A stretch of 64,000 nucleotides of DNA from Lachnoclostridium sp. UBA7215 (lineage in GTDB: Bacteria > Bacillota > Clostridia > Lachnospirales > Lachnospiraceae), in assembly GCA_002490465.1 (NCBI GenBank), contig DKUB01000070.1, positions 57,115 through 121,114 of the forward strand, in the 5' to 3' direction. Positions 63,517 to 64,000 of the stretch are shown here, one piece after another (positions within the stretch are counted from its first letter, which is position 1; every line of letters begins with the position of its first letter). A program made the translations under genes and the position numbers. The notes under the pieces were generated by a model that saw only the letters and a program-made list of their open reading frames with translations, had not been told where the DNA came from and ran no database searches.

Positions 63517-64000
63517 ATGGCGATTACAGGAGTAAGCAATTACAACAGTGTTTATGAAAACACGTATGCTTCATCAAGAAAGGAAGCTGCAAAAAAAGAG
63601 GAAACGAAACAGGCAGCTACCAGCATATCGAGGACAAATGAGTCAAAGCTCTCATCAAAGGCGCAGGACTTTTTAAAAGGTCTTCGGAGCAGGTATGGGG
63701 ATTATGATTTCCTTATTGGAAACAGTACAGACGATTTGAAAGCACTTGCCAAAAGCGGTACTAAGGAGTTCTCTGTAATCTTTTCCAATGCAGAACTGGA
63801 AAAAATGGCAAATGATGAAAAATATGCAAATGAGAAATTGCAGGGTGTGGAACGGGCAGTAAAAATGTCTGAGGAAATCAATCAGAAATATGGATTTCAG
63901 AGTGCTTTTGGAGAGGCTGGCGCATCAGACACCAGAATAAATAAAATCAGCATTGTTTTTCATGAAGATGGCACAATGGACTATAGTCAAGAGAGTGGAC
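63517..64000 (+). CDS. DUF6033-like protein (3' end outside window)
   Basis: 161 residues visible. ITGVSNYNSVYENTYASS, KLSSKAQDFLKGLRSRYGDYDF, GTKEFSVIFSNAELEKMAND and INKISIVFHEDGTMDYS fit the DUF6033 family of Lachnospiraceae as I recall it. No signal peptide; function unknown. AAGGAGG precedes the start. It is cut by the window edge. Confidence 0.75.
   Translation, partial: MAITGVSNYNSVYENTYASSRKEAAKKEETKQAATSISRTNESKLSSKAQDFLKGLRSRYGDYDFLIGNSTDDLKALAKSGTKEFSVIFSNAELEKMANDEKYANEKLQGVERAVKMSEEINQKYGFQSAFGEAGASDTRINKISIVFHEDGTMDYSQESG

Overview
The window reads as chromosomal DNA of a spore-forming, anaerobic, low-to-mid-GC Firmicute of the Clostridia, most likely a butyrate-producing gut member of the Lachnospiraceae. 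Evidence: a thl-crt-hbd-bcd-etfB-etfA butyrate operon beside a butyryl-CoA:acetate CoA-transferase, spoIVA, a T-box-controlled trp operon, strong AGGAGG ribosome sites, TTGACA-17-TATAAT promoters, Rpn-family nuclease genes and DUF4867/DUF6033-type proteins. The genus cannot be fixed from the sequence alone.

1-16450: a type IV pilus locus. It holds pilB (cut by the window edge), pilT, pilC, an inserted Rpn-type nuclease gene bracketed by degenerate repeats, a major pilin behind its own strong promoter, the prepilin peptidase, a fused pilM-pilN, pilO, four minor-pilin genes (one of 802 aa without the usual Glu5) and a 922-aa membrane-anchored DUF5057-like protein translationally coupled to the last pilin. 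The strand continues without a gap into a housekeeping run (16457-21009): rnhB, a FlhB C-terminal-like gene, yraN, der, plsY, gpsA.

21049-27311: a Trp-specific T-box leader (specifier TGG) followed by trpE-G-D-C-B-A; trpF is absent. 27440-31849: a trigger-factor-like lipoprotein, then a large FapA/DUF342 protein with about eleven 26-residue repeats, next to an HD-GYP phosphodiesterase. 32077-33587: a TetR regulator divergent from a PocR-domain chemoreceptor-like gene that breaks in a run of eight G. 33694-37246: spoIVA behind a long hairpin that includes its ribosome site, a secreted SH3-NlpC/P60 hydrolase and a small membrane-anchored protein.

37256-43719: two flavoproteins, proB, a DUF896 gene, 5-formyl-THF cyclo-ligase, proA and plsC, mostly overlapping. 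43821-48324: a chemoreceptor and alaS. 48422-56484: the CoA-transferase (minus strand), coaD and the six butyrate genes. Together these convert acetyl-CoA to butyrate, with the flavoprotein-dehydrogenase complex as the energy-conserving step and the CoA-transferase as exit. 56574-59686: a glycosyltransferase, a polysaccharide deacetylase and a secreted GH5 glycosidase.

59803-64000: accessory DNA. A DUF4867 gene is followed by a 1.6-kb cassette (Rpn-type nuclease plus Phd/RelE-type toxin-antitoxin), then by a second, truncated copy of the last 24 codons and terminator of the DUF4867 gene. All coding differences between the two copies are synonymous, as expected if an element inserted at a gene 3' end and brought its own replacement end. 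Two genes sharing a nearly identical 43-nt leader follow; the second runs off the window.
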